From NCBI RefSeq assembly GCF_900114785.1, contig NZ_FOUG01000012.1, positions 122,319 through 186,318 on the forward strand: DNA of 64,000 bases. Reading direction: 5' to 3'. This DNA is from Variovorax sp. OV329. Its GTDB lineage: Bacteria > Pseudomonadota > Gammaproteobacteria > Burkholderiales > Burkholderiaceae_C. How positions within the stretch are numbered: the stretch's first letter is position 1; each line of letters starts with the position of its first letter. The notes below the pieces were generated by a model that did no database searches, was not told where the DNA came from, and was given only the letters and a program-made list of their open reading frames with translations. The position numbers were made by a program, and so were the translations under genes. Positions 1-7,977 of this stretch are shown here, piece by piece.

Positions 1-1256
1 GATGTCCGTCAACTCGATCTCTTCGCGGATCACGTAGGAAGCGCTGCCGCTGCCGCCGCGCGATCGGGCGCCAAAGCGGACCACGCGCCCGAGCTCCGGC
101 GAATACCAGGCTTCCGCGTGATAGAAGCCGGTCACGGCCGGCGCCCGCGCCAGGCCGCCGCGGTAGTCCACGCGGATCGTCTCGAGCTTGCGACCGGCAA
201 TGACCAGCGTTTCCGTCTCGGAGGCCGTCGCGGTCAGCTTCATCCGGCCTTGCGGCGGCACGCCATAGGAGATCGACCAGCTCATGCCCAGCGGCGGCGT
301 GCTGCTCACCCAGCCGCCGGGCGGCATCGAAGCGTCGAATTCTCCGGCGATCGACTGTCCGACGCTGACCACCTCGCCGCTTGTCTTCTCGACCCAGCCG
401 CCGTTGTTGAAGCTGCGGCGATCCGCTTGCGCCTGCGTGGCGTCGAGTTGATAGACCACCTTGCGCTCACTGCCGGTGAGGCGGTCGCGCAGCGTGTATT
501 CGAGTGCGGTGAAGCCGCCCGCCGCAGCCTGGCCCGAACCGCCCGTCACAGGCAGGCGCGGTTGCAGCGCGAATGCCTCGACGGCTGCACGGCCGCGCGT
601 CGGAAGCTCCTGGATCCACGAAGCCGGCATCGCCAGGTTCGAGATGGCGCCGCCGGCGGGCGTTGCGCCGATGAGGCCGGCGAGCCGGCCTTGCGCATCG
701 AACAGGCCCGCGCCGCCAAGCCCTCGGGCGCGCTTGCGAGTTGCAGCGCATCGACGCTGCCCTGGCTTGAACGGCGCACTGCGGCCAGCATCGCGATGCC
801 CAGTGCCATCTCCTGTCCGCGCGGCGCGCCGATGGAGTACAGCGGCATGCCCACGGCCAGGTCGGCTGCGGGCACGAGGGCCAGCGAGGCAGCCGGGAGG
901 TTGGGCACGCGCAATTGGCAGAGGTCGCGCTCGACGTCAGGAAACTCCAGCGTTGCGCCATAGCTCACGTTGTCGCGCCGCAGGCTCAGCTGGCTGGCCT
1001 TCGCCAGCAGCCGGCAACTGGTCAGGGCGGCGCCGGGGCCCAGGGCTACCGCGCTTCCAGTGCCAACGGACTTGCCCTGAGCGTCGTTGGCCTGCAGCAC
1101 CCAGACATGGGGCGACGTGCGTTCGAACAGGGCTTGCGGCGTCAGGCCGTTGCGCGCAGATGGGACCTGGGCGAAGGCGGCTGAGGAGCACAGCGATGCA
1201 GCCGCAATGGAAAGTGCCGCGTATCGGCGGGGCAGGGCGGGAATAGCGAACATCAT
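1..1256 (-). pseudogene. Trypsin-like (S1 fold) secreted pseudo-protease, frameshifted and cut by the window edge
   Basis: The gene starts at 1256 with a signal peptide (MFAIPALPRRYAALSIAAAS, cleavage near AFAQ). A chymotrypsin/HtrA-like fold follows. The frame in use from 1256 breaks near 713-722. The homologous sequence (GLFDAQGRLAGLIG and about 220 further residues) continues in another frame, open without a stop to position 1. One missing G after GAGGGCTTG restores a single ORF, so this is either a one-base deletion or a sequencing error. The usual catalytic residues look lost: the TNAHVV equivalent reads TSCRLL (His to Arg) and the GNSGGP equivalent reads GLGGAG (Ser to Gly). The start overlaps the upstream lipoprotein stop as ATGA, so the two are probably translationally coupled. 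Product role is unknown. Confidence 0.7.
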
Positions 1257-1912
1257 CGTGCGGCTGGCATCAGTTGCTGCAGATCCTGCATGGAGGTCTT
1301 GCCGAAAGGCGTATTGGCAGGGGCTGCCGGCGCAGTGGCGCGCGCGGCTGGCGCGGTGGCTGCGGGTGCTGCCGATGCGGGCAGCACCGCCGGCGTCGGG
1401 GCTGCCGGCGCAACACCCTGTGCGATGGCCGGGCCTTGACCCGCAGGCGACGCGGCGGCCGTCTGGGTGGACACCGCGAGGCTGCCGCCGTAGGCCAGCG
1501 AGGGAAGCTCGGCCCGTGCCTGTGCCTCGCTCACCATGGAGAAGGTCGGTCGGCCGACCAGGAGCCCGAAGCCGATGCCCATTGCCACGTACGAGACCGC
1601 CATCGGCTGCACCTTCACGTTGAGGGTGGCCTCGGTCTCGGTCTTCGCGCTGGCGCGGTATTCGCCGGCAGGGCGGTCAACGAAAAAGAAGCTGTTGGGC
1701 TGGGAGGTGCCGACGAGTTGGCCGTTCAGCCTGACCTCGGGTTGCACGGCCGCGCCCAGGGCGGATGCGCGATAGAAGAAGACGCGCCCCTGTTCCTTCT
1801 CGAGCGGAGGAAGCTTTCCCTCGATCTCCATGTAGCGCGGGCCTGTGGCCCCACAGCCCACGAGGCACAGCGCCGCGGCGGCCATGCCCATCCAACTCAG
1901 CCAACGCATCAT
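1253..1912 (-). CDS. DUF2846-family lipoprotein
   Basis: 219 residues from the ATG at 1912, which has GGAG upstream. A longer frame reaching 2053 lacks a signal and is less likely. The N-terminus is a lipoprotein signal with lipobox LVGC (Cys20). The DUF2846 core covers about residues 28-135: a beta-rich segment with GRVFFYRAS, an LNGQLVG strand and FVDRPAGEY. A roughly 70-residue Ala/Pro/Thr-rich tail follows, probably disordered. The stop overlaps the start of the pseudo-protease. The family sits on envelope lipoproteins of unknown function. Anchoring in the inner or outer membrane is inferred from the lipobox alone. Confidence 0.8.
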   Translation of the reverse strand: MMRWLSWMGMAAAALCLVGCGATGPRYMEIEGKLPPLEKEQGRVFFYRASALGAAVQPEVRLNGQLVGTSQPNSFFFVDRPAGEYRASAKTETEATLNVKVQPMAVSYVAMGIGFGLLVGRPTFSMVSEAQARAELPSLAYGGSLAVSTQTAAASPAGQGPAIAQGVAPAAPTPAVLPASAAPAATAPAARATAPAAPANTPFGKTSMQDLQQLMPAAR

Positions 1913-1995
1913 CGCGCCATCTCCAATGGTGGTTCTGCGCGGGATGCTACACGTTGTTACATGCCTCCTTGGCGAGCAGTTGCGGGCATGTAGCG

Positions 1996-2844
1996 CTAGC
2001 GAAACACCACAGTCCGATGCCCGTTCAACAGCACCCGGTGCTCCGAATGCCACTTCACCGCGCGGGCGAGCACCTGGCTCTCGGTGTCGCGGCCACGTGC
2101 CGTGAGGTCTTCAACGGTGTCGGTGTGGTCGGCGCGGGCCACGTCCTGCTCGATGATCGGGCCTTCGTCCAGGTCGGCCGTCACGTAGTGGGCGGTGGCG
2201 CCGATCAGCTTCACGCCGCGGTCATGGGCCTGGTAGTAGGGTTTGGCGCCCTTGAAGCTGGGCAGGAAGGAGTGGTGGATGTTGATGGCGCGGCCCTGCA
2301 GCTTGGTGCACAGGTCGTTGCTCAGCACCTGCATGTAGCGGGCCAGCACCACCAGCTCGGCGCCTTCCTCCTGGATGATCTCGAATTGCTTCGCCTCGGC
2401 ATGCGCCTTGGTGGCCGCCGTCACCGGGATGTGGTGGAAGGGCACGTTGTAGCTGGCGGCCAGCTGGTAGAACTCGCGGTGGTTCGAGACGATGGCGCGG
2501 ATGTCGATGGCCAGCAGGCCGCTCTTCCAGCGGAACAGCAGGTCGTTCAGGCAGTGGCCTTCCTTGCTGACCATGATCACCGTCTTCATCGGCAACTGGG
2601 CGGCGTGCAGCTGCCAGTTCATGCCGAAGCCCTGGGCGAAGCCTTCCAGGTCGGCCTTCAGCTCGGTTTCGCTGCGATCTCCGCAGGCGAAGCGCACGCG
2701 CATGAAGAACAGGCCGGTGCCGTGGTCGTTGTACTGGGCCGCTTCTTCGATGTTGCCCCCGCGCTCCAGCAAGAAGCCGGAGACGGCATGGACGATGCCG
2801 GTGCGGTCGGGACAGGAGAGATTGAGGATGTACGCGGGATTCAT
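1996..2844 (-). CDS. purU: Formyltetrahydrofolate deformylase
   Basis: 282 residues, the usual PurU length. It hydrolyses 10-formyl-THF to THF and formate, balancing one-carbon pools and supplying formate for purine synthesis. Residues 5-85 form an ACT domain beginning LNLSCPDRTGIVHAV, which in E. coli PurU senses glycine and methionine. Residues 87-282 are the formyltransferase fold, with the conserved triad visible as N188 and H190 (NIHHSFLP) and D226 (ADLDEGPI). No riboswitch-like leader is obvious. The stop at 1996 lies in the spacer before the DUF2846 gene start (1912), so the gene may be transcribed alone. Confidence 0.95.
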   Translation of the reverse strand: MNPAYILNLSCPDRTGIVHAVSGFLLERGGNIEEAAQYNDHGTGLFFMRVRFACGDRSETELKADLEGFAQGFGMNWQLHAAQLPMKTVIMVSKEGHCLNDLLFRWKSGLLAIDIRAIVSNHREFYQLAASYNVPFHHIPVTAATKAHAEAKQFEIIQEEGAELVVLARYMQVLSNDLCTKLQGRAINIHHSFLPSFKGAKPYYQAHDRGVKLIGATAHYVTADLDEGPIIEQDVARADHTDTVEDLTARGRDTESQVLARAVKWHSEHRVLLNGHRTVVFR

Positions 2845-2871
2845 AGAGCCCGCGATTGTCGCAAAGCCCGC

Positions 2872-3747
2872 TCAGGCCGGCTCGAAGCGGTACAAATCCG
2901 CCGGATTGCGCACCAGGATCTGCTCGCGCAGGGTGGCCGACGGCGCGATCCGGGCGAGGGCGTCGACCAGGGCGCCGTCGTCAGGGACGTGCCAGTGGTT
3001 GGGGTGCGGCCAGTCGGTGCCCCAGACGCACTGATCCGGAAACTCGGCGGCCAGCAGGCCGGCCAGCTCGATCCCATCCGAGTAGTCCGCCCGTTTCGAA
3101 ATCCGGTCGATGCCGCTGAGCTTGACCCAGGTGCGGTCCCGGCCCGCGCGCAGCTGCGATCGCAGCGCCCTGAAGTCGGCGTGCCCTGGTCCCAGCGCGG
3201 CGTCGACCCGGCCCATGTGGTCGATGACCACCTGCACGGCGCTCTCCCCGATCAGCCGGGCGAGCGAATGGATCAGCGGCCCCTCGATCTGCAGCTGAAG
3301 GTGCATGTCCAGCGCGGCGAGCCGCCGGGTCAGTGCCAGCACGGGACCAGCGTCGCGGGCCACGGCCTCGGCGCTCATGAAGTTGAAGCGCACGCCCCGC
3401 AAGCCCGCTGCGGCCAGCCGCGCCAATTCCGCATCGGGCACGTCGGACGGCACCAGCGCCACGCCGAGGTAGCGCCCGCCACCGGCGGCGATGGCGTCCT
3501 CCACCACCCGGTTGTCGAAGCCGTGCACCAGCGACTGCACGATCACGCAGCGGCCGATGCCCAGCCGGCGGTGCAGGGCGAACAGGGCCTCCCTGGGCGC
3601 GTCGCCCGGCCGGATGGCCGAGGCCGCATCGAAGGGAAAGCGCGCCAGCGGCCCGAAGACATGCACGTGCGCATCGCAGGCCAGCGGCGGCAGCGCCAGG
3701 GCGGGAATGCCCGGATTCGGGTGCCAGGTCGGCTCGCGGGTGTCCAT
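2872..3747 (-). CDS. Amidohydrolase-family metal hydrolase (2-pyrone-4,6-dicarboxylate lactonase-like)
   Basis: 291 residues from the ATG at 3747. A longer frame to 3822 has a non-conserved extension. TIM-barrel amidohydrolase: the N-terminal metal motif HVH is at residues 27-29 (CDAHVHVFGP), a mid-barrel IDHMGR supplies a likely His ligand, and the C-terminal GTDWPHPNHW carries the catalytic Asp. Relatives include LigI-type lactonases and sulfomuconolactone hydrolases that open lactones in aromatic catabolism. The substrate here cannot be named. It is 27 bp upstream of purU on the same strand and divergent from the aminotransferase gene. The shared 88-bp spacer holds a 6-bp inverted repeat (3788-3803). 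Confidence 0.85.
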   Translation of the reverse strand: MDTREPTWHPNPGIPALALPPLACDAHVHVFGPLARFPFDAASAIRPGDAPREALFALHRRLGIGRCVIVQSLVHGFDNRVVEDAIAAGGGRYLGVALVPSDVPDAELARLAAAGLRGVRFNFMSAEAVARDAGPVLALTRRLAALDMHLQLQIEGPLIHSLARLIGESAVQVVIDHMGRVDAALGPGHADFRALRSQLRAGRDRTWVKLSGIDRISKRADYSDGIELAGLLAAEFPDQCVWGTDWPHPNHWHVPDDGALVDALARIAPSATLREQILVRNPADLYRFEPA

Positions 3748-3835
3748 GCCGGCGCATTGTGCGCGAGGGTGCCAAAATGCCCCTCCCTGCCCGTACCCGG
3801 GCACCGTCAAAGCAGCCAGCACCAGGAGTGATTCG

Positions 3836-5170
3836 ATGGCCTACAACGACTTCCGCATGGACAACCAGTGGTTGCCCTTCACCCCCAACCGCCACTTCAA
3901 GAAGGACCCGCGCGTCTTCGTGGCGGCCGACGGCATGGAGTTCACCACGCACGACGGCAAGAAGGTGATCGACGGCATCTCGTCCCTGTGGTGCGTGGGC
4001 GCGGGCCACAACCGCAAGCCCATCAACGAGGCCATCAAGAAGCAGCTGGACACGCTGGACTACGCCACCGCCTTCCAGGTGAGCAACGACAAGGCCTTCC
4101 GTGCGGCCGAGATGATCGCCGAGCTGGCGCCGGGCGACCTCAACAAGGTGCTGTTCTGCAACTCCGGCAGCGAGGCCGCCGACACCTCGCTGAAGGTGGC
4201 GCTGGCCTACCACCGCGCGCGCGGCGAGGGCCACCGCACCATCTTCATCGGCCGCGAGAAGGGCTACCACGGCGTGAACTTCGGCGGCATGTCGGTGGGC
4301 GGCATTCCGGGCAACCGCAAGGTCTTCGGTAGCGCCATGCTGCCCAAGGTGGACCACATGCGTTTCATCCACGACCCGGTGAACCATGCCTACATCCACA
4401 ACGAGGAACCGGTGTGGAAGGAAGACGCGCTGGCCGACCTGGAGCAGCGCATCCTGCCGCTGCACGACCCGAGCAACGTCGCGGCCATCATCGTCGAGCC
4501 GGTCGCTGGCTCGGCCGGCTGGTACCTGCCGCCCAAGGGCTACCTCGCCAAGCTGCGCGAGATCTGCGACAAGCACGGCATCCTGCTGATCTTCGACGAG
4601 GTCATCACCGGCTTCGGCCGCATGGGCACCAACTTCGCGTCCGACTACTACGACGTGGTGCCCGACATGCTCAACTTCGCCAAGTGCGTGACCAACGGCG
4701 TGATCCCGCTGGGCGGCGTGCTCGTGCGCGACAAGCTCTACGACGCGATGATGAACACCAGCGCGCCCGAGCATGCGGTGGAGTTCTTCCACGGCTACAC
4801 CTACTCGGGCCACCCGGTGGCCTGCGCCGCGGCCATCGCGACGCTCGACCTGTTCAAGGCCGAGGGCCTGTTCGCGCGTGCCGGCGAAATGGGCAAGGTG
4901 CTGGGCGATGCCTTCCACGGCACCTTCAAGGGCCTGCCCAACGTGGTGGGCATCCGCAGCCTGGGCCTGGCCGCCGCGGTGGAACTGGCGCCCATCGCCG
5001 GACTGCCAGGCAAGCGTGCCTACGACATCTTCCTGGACTGCTACCACGCCGGCGCGCTGGTGCGCCCGGCCGGCGACGTGCTGGTGATCGCGCCGCCCTA
5101 CATCGTGGAGAAGTCGCACATCGACACGCTGGTCAACACGCTGGCGGACGCGATCAAGCGCCACGCCTGA
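3836..5170 (+). CDS. Class III omega-aminotransferase (beta-alanine/omega-amino acid--pyruvate type)
   Basis: 444 residues from the ATG at 3836, preceded by AGGAG. PLP-dependent fold-type I enzyme moving an omega-amino group to pyruvate. Visible landmarks are SLWCVGAGHN near the N-terminus, NSGSEAADTSLK for phosphate binding, IFDEVITGFGRMG with the cofactor Asp, and the Schiff-base lysine K283 in NFAKCVTNG. The overall pattern (RMDNQWLPFTPNRHFK) matches the beta-alanine--pyruvate aminotransferase subgroup (BauA/AptA). The amino donor is inferred, not proven. The gene is monocistronic, ending 8 bp before a perfect hairpin and facing chaN. Confidence 0.9.
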   Translation: MAYNDFRMDNQWLPFTPNRHFKKDPRVFVAADGMEFTTHDGKKVIDGISSLWCVGAGHNRKPINEAIKKQLDTLDYATAFQVSNDKAFRAAEMIAELAPGDLNKVLFCNSGSEAADTSLKVALAYHRARGEGHRTIFIGREKGYHGVNFGGMSVGGIPGNRKVFGSAMLPKVDHMRFIHDPVNHAYIHNEEPVWKEDALADLEQRILPLHDPSNVAAIIVEPVAGSAGWYLPPKGYLAKLREICDKHGILLIFDEVITGFGRMGTNFASDYYDVVPDMLNFAKCVTNGVIPLGGVLVRDKLYDAMMNTSAPEHAVEFFHGYTYSGHPVACAAAIATLDLFKAEGLFARAGEMGKVLGDAFHGTFKGLPNVVGIRSLGLAAAVELAPIAGLPGKRAYDIFLDCYHAGALVRPAGDVLVIAPPYIVEKSHIDTLVNTLADAIKRHA

Positions 5171-5177
5171 TCCGCAA

Positions 5178-5198
5178 GGGCCGCCCGCTGGGCGGCCC
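5178..5198. terminator. GC-rich hairpin between convergent genes
   Basis: A perfect 9-bp stem (GGGCCGCCC, 3-nt loop, GGGCGGCCC) sits in the 30-bp gap between the convergent aminotransferase and chaN stops. There is no T-run on either strand, so it may act as a bidirectional RNA 3'-end stabiliser or a weak terminator. Confidence 0.55.
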
Positions 5199-5200
5199 GT

Positions 5201-6076
5201 TCACTTCGTCGGTGCGGGCGGCGGCCGGTTCGCCTTGAACTCGGCGCAGTAATCCTTTGGGGGCAGCGCCGGCGTGAGCCACACGGCGTCGTAGACCGCC
5301 GGGCTGGCCTTGTCTTCCTGCGGCGCATCGCCTGCCACCAGGCGCACCACGCGCACTTCCATGTCGGTGGGCAGGTGCTGCGGCACGCCCACCACGCGCG
5401 GGCTGTGGCCGGCGCCACTGACCAGCACCACCGTCTTGCCGGCTGACTTCACCTGGATCAGCGCCTGCGCCATGGCGCGGTCGCGGGCGATCTGGATGCG
5501 GGTCATGGGGCCGATCTGCGATTCGGGCAGGGCGTTGCAATGGCCGTCGCGCACCGCCTCCCGCTGGGCCTTGAGCGCCGCGGGGCTCAGCTGGGCGTCC
5601 AGCGAGACGTCCTCCATGGCGTCCTTCATGCGGGCGCGGGGCAGGTTGGCGCCCAGCACCAGCACGCCGGATTTCACGGCGGCCATCACCACCGGGCCGT
5701 AGGTTTTCCATGGCCAGCCGGCATCGTTCCAGCGCAGGGCCGTGCGCACCTGGGCCTCGGTGGCGTCGGGCGGCAGGCCGCGCGTGTCGTTGCCCAACTC
5801 CGCCATCTCCAGCGCCAGGGCGGCCAGCTGGCCCTTGGCGGCCAGGGCCTCCACCACCTCGCGCTCGATGCGCTGGTGTTCCGCGGCATCGTGCTGCTCG
5901 CCGATCAGGAGGAAGTTGGTGGGCATCAAGGCCTGGACCCGTTGCGCGATGGGGGCCGAAGGATCGGACGCAGGCGCCGGCGGCGGCGCAAGCGACGCGC
6001 AACCGGCCAGCGCAATGCCGCTCAGGGCCAGGCCGAAGAAGCGAAGCAGGGACGAGGAGGGGACGATGCCGAGCAT
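5201..6076 (-). CDS. ChaN-family lipoprotein
   Basis: 291 residues with lipobox LAGC (Cys26). The ChaN/DUF399 domain spans about residues 45-270. It opens with FLLIGEQHDAAEHQ, carries LALEMAELGND, and ends with SGAGHSPRVVGVPQHL. These correspond to the conserved GE.H and GxGH motifs of the family. Campylobacter ChaN binds haem and is thought to take part in iron uptake. No iron gene lies next to this one, so that role is only a family inference. It lies downstream of the DUF3567 gene on the same strand, but a strong terminator separates them, so it probably has its own promoter in 6077-6125. Confidence 0.85.
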   Translation of the reverse strand: MLGIVPSSSLLRFFGLALSGIALAGCASLAPPPAPASDPSAPIAQRVQALMPTNFLLIGEQHDAAEHQRIEREVVEALAAKGQLAALALEMAELGNDTRGLPPDATEAQVRTALRWNDAGWPWKTYGPVVMAAVKSGVLVLGANLPRARMKDAMEDVSLDAQLSPAALKAQREAVRDGHCNALPESQIGPMTRIQIARDRAMAQALIQVKSAGKTVVLVSGAGHSPRVVGVPQHLPTDMEVRVVRLVAGDAPQEDKASPAVYDAVWLTPALPPKDYCAEFKANRPPPAPTK

Positions 6077-6125
6077 GGGTGCGTACTATGCGCCCGCTTG
6101 GGGCATGCATGCTTTGCACCCGTGC

Positions 6126-6157
6126 AAAAAAGAATGGCCGCTCCCATGGAGCGGCCA
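6126..6157 (-). terminator. Rho-independent terminator of the DUF3567 gene
   Basis: On the minus strand a perfect 10-bp stem (TGGCCGCTCC, 3-nt loop, GGAGCGGCCA, plus-strand 6135-6157) is followed by TTC and six T residues. It lies 22 bp after the DUF3567 stop and before chaN. Confidence 0.85.
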
Positions 6158-6179
6158 CTCACTTTGGAAGACGGGGCGG

Positions 6180-6458
6180 TCAGTGCATCAGCACCGGGTT
6201 CTGCGCCAGCTCGGCGTAGCCTTCGAGGGTGGTTTCCACCTCTTCCTCGGTCGGCGTGTTGAGCTGCCAGGCGGCGATCTTCTTCTGGAACAGCTCGGCC
6301 CAGGAACCGTCGAGGTACACCTCCTTGCCGGAGCGCTTGTCGACGATTTCGAAGCCATGGCGCGCCAGCACCGGCAGGTCGGGTGTCAGTGCGGTTTCTT
6401 CCTCGTTGGCCTGCAGGTGCACGACAACGAAAGATTCCGAGTCATAGAGCATTTGCAT
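6180..6458 (-). CDS. DUF3567 domain protein
   Basis: 92 residues if translation starts at the ATG at 6458 (MQMLYDS), which is where family members usually begin as I recall them. An in-frame ATG at 6491 would add 11 residues but has no ribosome-binding site. Small acidic cytoplasmic protein with FVVVHLQANEEE, HGFEIVDKRSGKEVYLDGSW and AELFQKKI. The family is found in Betaproteobacteria and has no established function. A promoter-like pair upstream (6498-6525) and a strong terminator downstream make it a single-gene unit. Confidence 0.8.
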   Translation of the reverse strand: MQMLYDSESFVVVHLQANEEETALTPDLPVLARHGFEIVDKRSGKEVYLDGSWAELFQKKIAAWQLNTPTEEEVETTLEGYAELAQNPVLMH

Positions 6459-6497
6459 GGTGTTGAAAGTCCGGTAGTCCTTGCTACTCATGATCGT

Positions 6498-6525
6498 TAG
6501 ATAGCAATCAGTGCGCCAGTTTCAA
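6498..6525 (-). promoter_or_regulatory. Candidate sigma-70 promoter for the DUF3567 gene
   Basis: Minus strand: TTGAAA (6520-6525), 16-nt spacer, then TATCTA (6498-6503) with an extended TG just upstream. Predicted initiation lies near 6491, giving about a 33-nt leader to the ATG at 6458. The -10 match is weak. Confidence 0.35.
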
Positions 6526-6659
6526 GAGTGACGCACTTTTTGTAGGAAATGTGAGTCCGCCCGCGTGGTCCGCGGCGCCTGACGTGCGTTTTCTCATGAG
6601 TTGCGCAAGAAGTCTGCGCGCATCGGGTCGCCGATTCATCGCCTTCTTGCCGCCATGCC

Positions 6660-7850
6660 TCAAGGTGGTGACAGATCCCGCAGTTGCAAGTCGATCACGT
6701 CGCCATCCTGCTGGGTCTGGCGCATGCGCGCCGGCAGCCAGCCCAGTTCGGGCGCCAGCCACAGCTCCAGCTTGTAGTCGTACTCGCCACGCGGGCTGCG
6801 AGAGAGGCGCCGCACCTCGTATTCGCCTGCCGGAACGCTGATGCGCTCGGTGCCTTCCACGACGAAGGTCCAGATGCCCGCGTCCTTGGGCCCCACGGTC
6901 TGGATGGCGATGCGGCTGCCTTCGGGATAGCGCGCCGGATCGCCCGCCAGCAGGGCGCCCAGCTGCATCACGACGCTGAGGCGGTCCTGCGCGCCGGGCA
7001 GCAGCGGCACGCTGGGCGCGTTGTTGCTGAAGACGATCTTGTTCTCGCCGCGCACCAGGTGCGAGGCCACCTCGGTCTTGCGCGTCTCGGAAAAGCGATC
7101 GGGCACGATGCCGCCCGCGTCCACGTGGCCGACGCTGGTCTGGCTGCGAATGGTCTTCCACATCACCTTCAAGGCGAGGCGGGCGTTGTATTCGCTGCCG
7201 TCCTGCAGCCACAGCAGTTCGCCGAACACGCCCTTCCAGGGCTGCACGCCGCGCTGTCCCAGCATCTCGAAATTCAGGCGCACGGAGGCATGCACCTTCT
7301 TGTCCTGGCCGGCGCCGGGGGGCGCGTAGCCGGCGCCCTCCGCGTCGCCGGCGCCCGCCTGGCCCTCGGTGCCCGCCGTGCTGCCGGCGGCCGTGCCCTT
7401 TCCCTCGCTGGCGCCGGCTGCGTTGACGGGGGCGGGTTCGGCGGCGGCCGGCGCTTCGGGCAGCGGTGGCGGCGTGAGTTCGATGCGCGACATCGCGGCG
7501 GCCGCGTCCTCGGTGGCCATGACCGAGGCCGGTGGCGATGCCTCCTGCGGCGCGGGGTCCGGGTGCGGAGCGGCGCTGCGCCGTGGTGCCGGGGCGGCGT
7601 GGTGCTCGGCCGCCTTCTTCGGAGTTGCCTTGGGGGCGGCTTCTGCCGCCGGCGGCGCCGGGGCCACCGGTGGAGCCAGCACGATGGTGCGGGTGACGAA
7701 GCGCTGTTCCAGCGGCAGCGGCGCCTCCTGACCTCCCCACTGCGGCAGCGTGGCCAGCAGCGCCGCATGCACGAGCACGACCAGCACCGTCACCAGCGCG
7801 ATCTGGCGCCAGCTGGAGTCGTGGAGGGCGGTTTCGTTGGGCAGGCTCAT
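6660..7850 (-). CDS. DUF3108 domain protein with one N-terminal membrane segment
   Basis: 396 residues. One hydrophobic helix at about residues 16-34 (IALVTVLVVLVHAALLATL) is followed by a long Pro/Ala-rich, probably extended linker (about 45-165), an arrangement like TonB or other periplasm-spanning proteins. The C-terminal half is a DUF3108 domain (about 185-395). It has VRLNFEMLG, WKTIRSQTSVGHVD, a repeated I-P-A-G-E-Y element (SVPAGEYEVRRLSR) and LELWLAPELGWLPARM. The family is periplasmic and of unknown function; some members are annotated as involved in outer-membrane assembly. The gene is divergent from the FAH-family gene. Confidence 0.8.
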   Translation of the reverse strand: MSLPNETALHDSSWRQIALVTVLVVLVHAALLATLPQWGGQEAPLPLEQRFVTRTIVLAPPVAPAPPAAEAAPKATPKKAAEHHAAPAPRRSAAPHPDPAPQEASPPASVMATEDAAAAMSRIELTPPPLPEAPAAAEPAPVNAAGASEGKGTAAGSTAGTEGQAGAGDAEGAGYAPPGAGQDKKVHASVRLNFEMLGQRGVQPWKGVFGELLWLQDGSEYNARLALKVMWKTIRSQTSVGHVDAGGIVPDRFSETRKTEVASHLVRGENKIVFSNNAPSVPLLPGAQDRLSVVMQLGALLAGDPARYPEGSRIAIQTVGPKDAGIWTFVVEGTERISVPAGEYEVRRLSRSPRGEYDYKLELWLAPELGWLPARMRQTQQDGDVIDLQLRDLSPP

Positions 7851-7927
7851 GGGGCGTGTTCGTTGGAAGCGCCGGCGGGCCGAAGGTTCAGCCTCGCTAC
7901 ACTGCCCGTTCGCCCCAGTTTAGTCGT

Positions 7928-7960
7928 CGTGCCGCCCTCCCTTTTGCGCCGGGCGGCACG
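7928..7960 (+). promoter_or_regulatory. Perfect 10-bp inverted repeat in the FAH-gene leader
   Basis: CGTGCCGCCC (7928-7937) and GGGCGGCACG (7951-7960) are exact complements around a 13-nt loop, ending 17 nt before the ATG at 7978. It could be an operator or a 5' UTR hairpin beside the ribosome-binding region. Confidence 0.5.
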
Positions 7961-7977
7961 CGCGCAGAAGCAGCATC

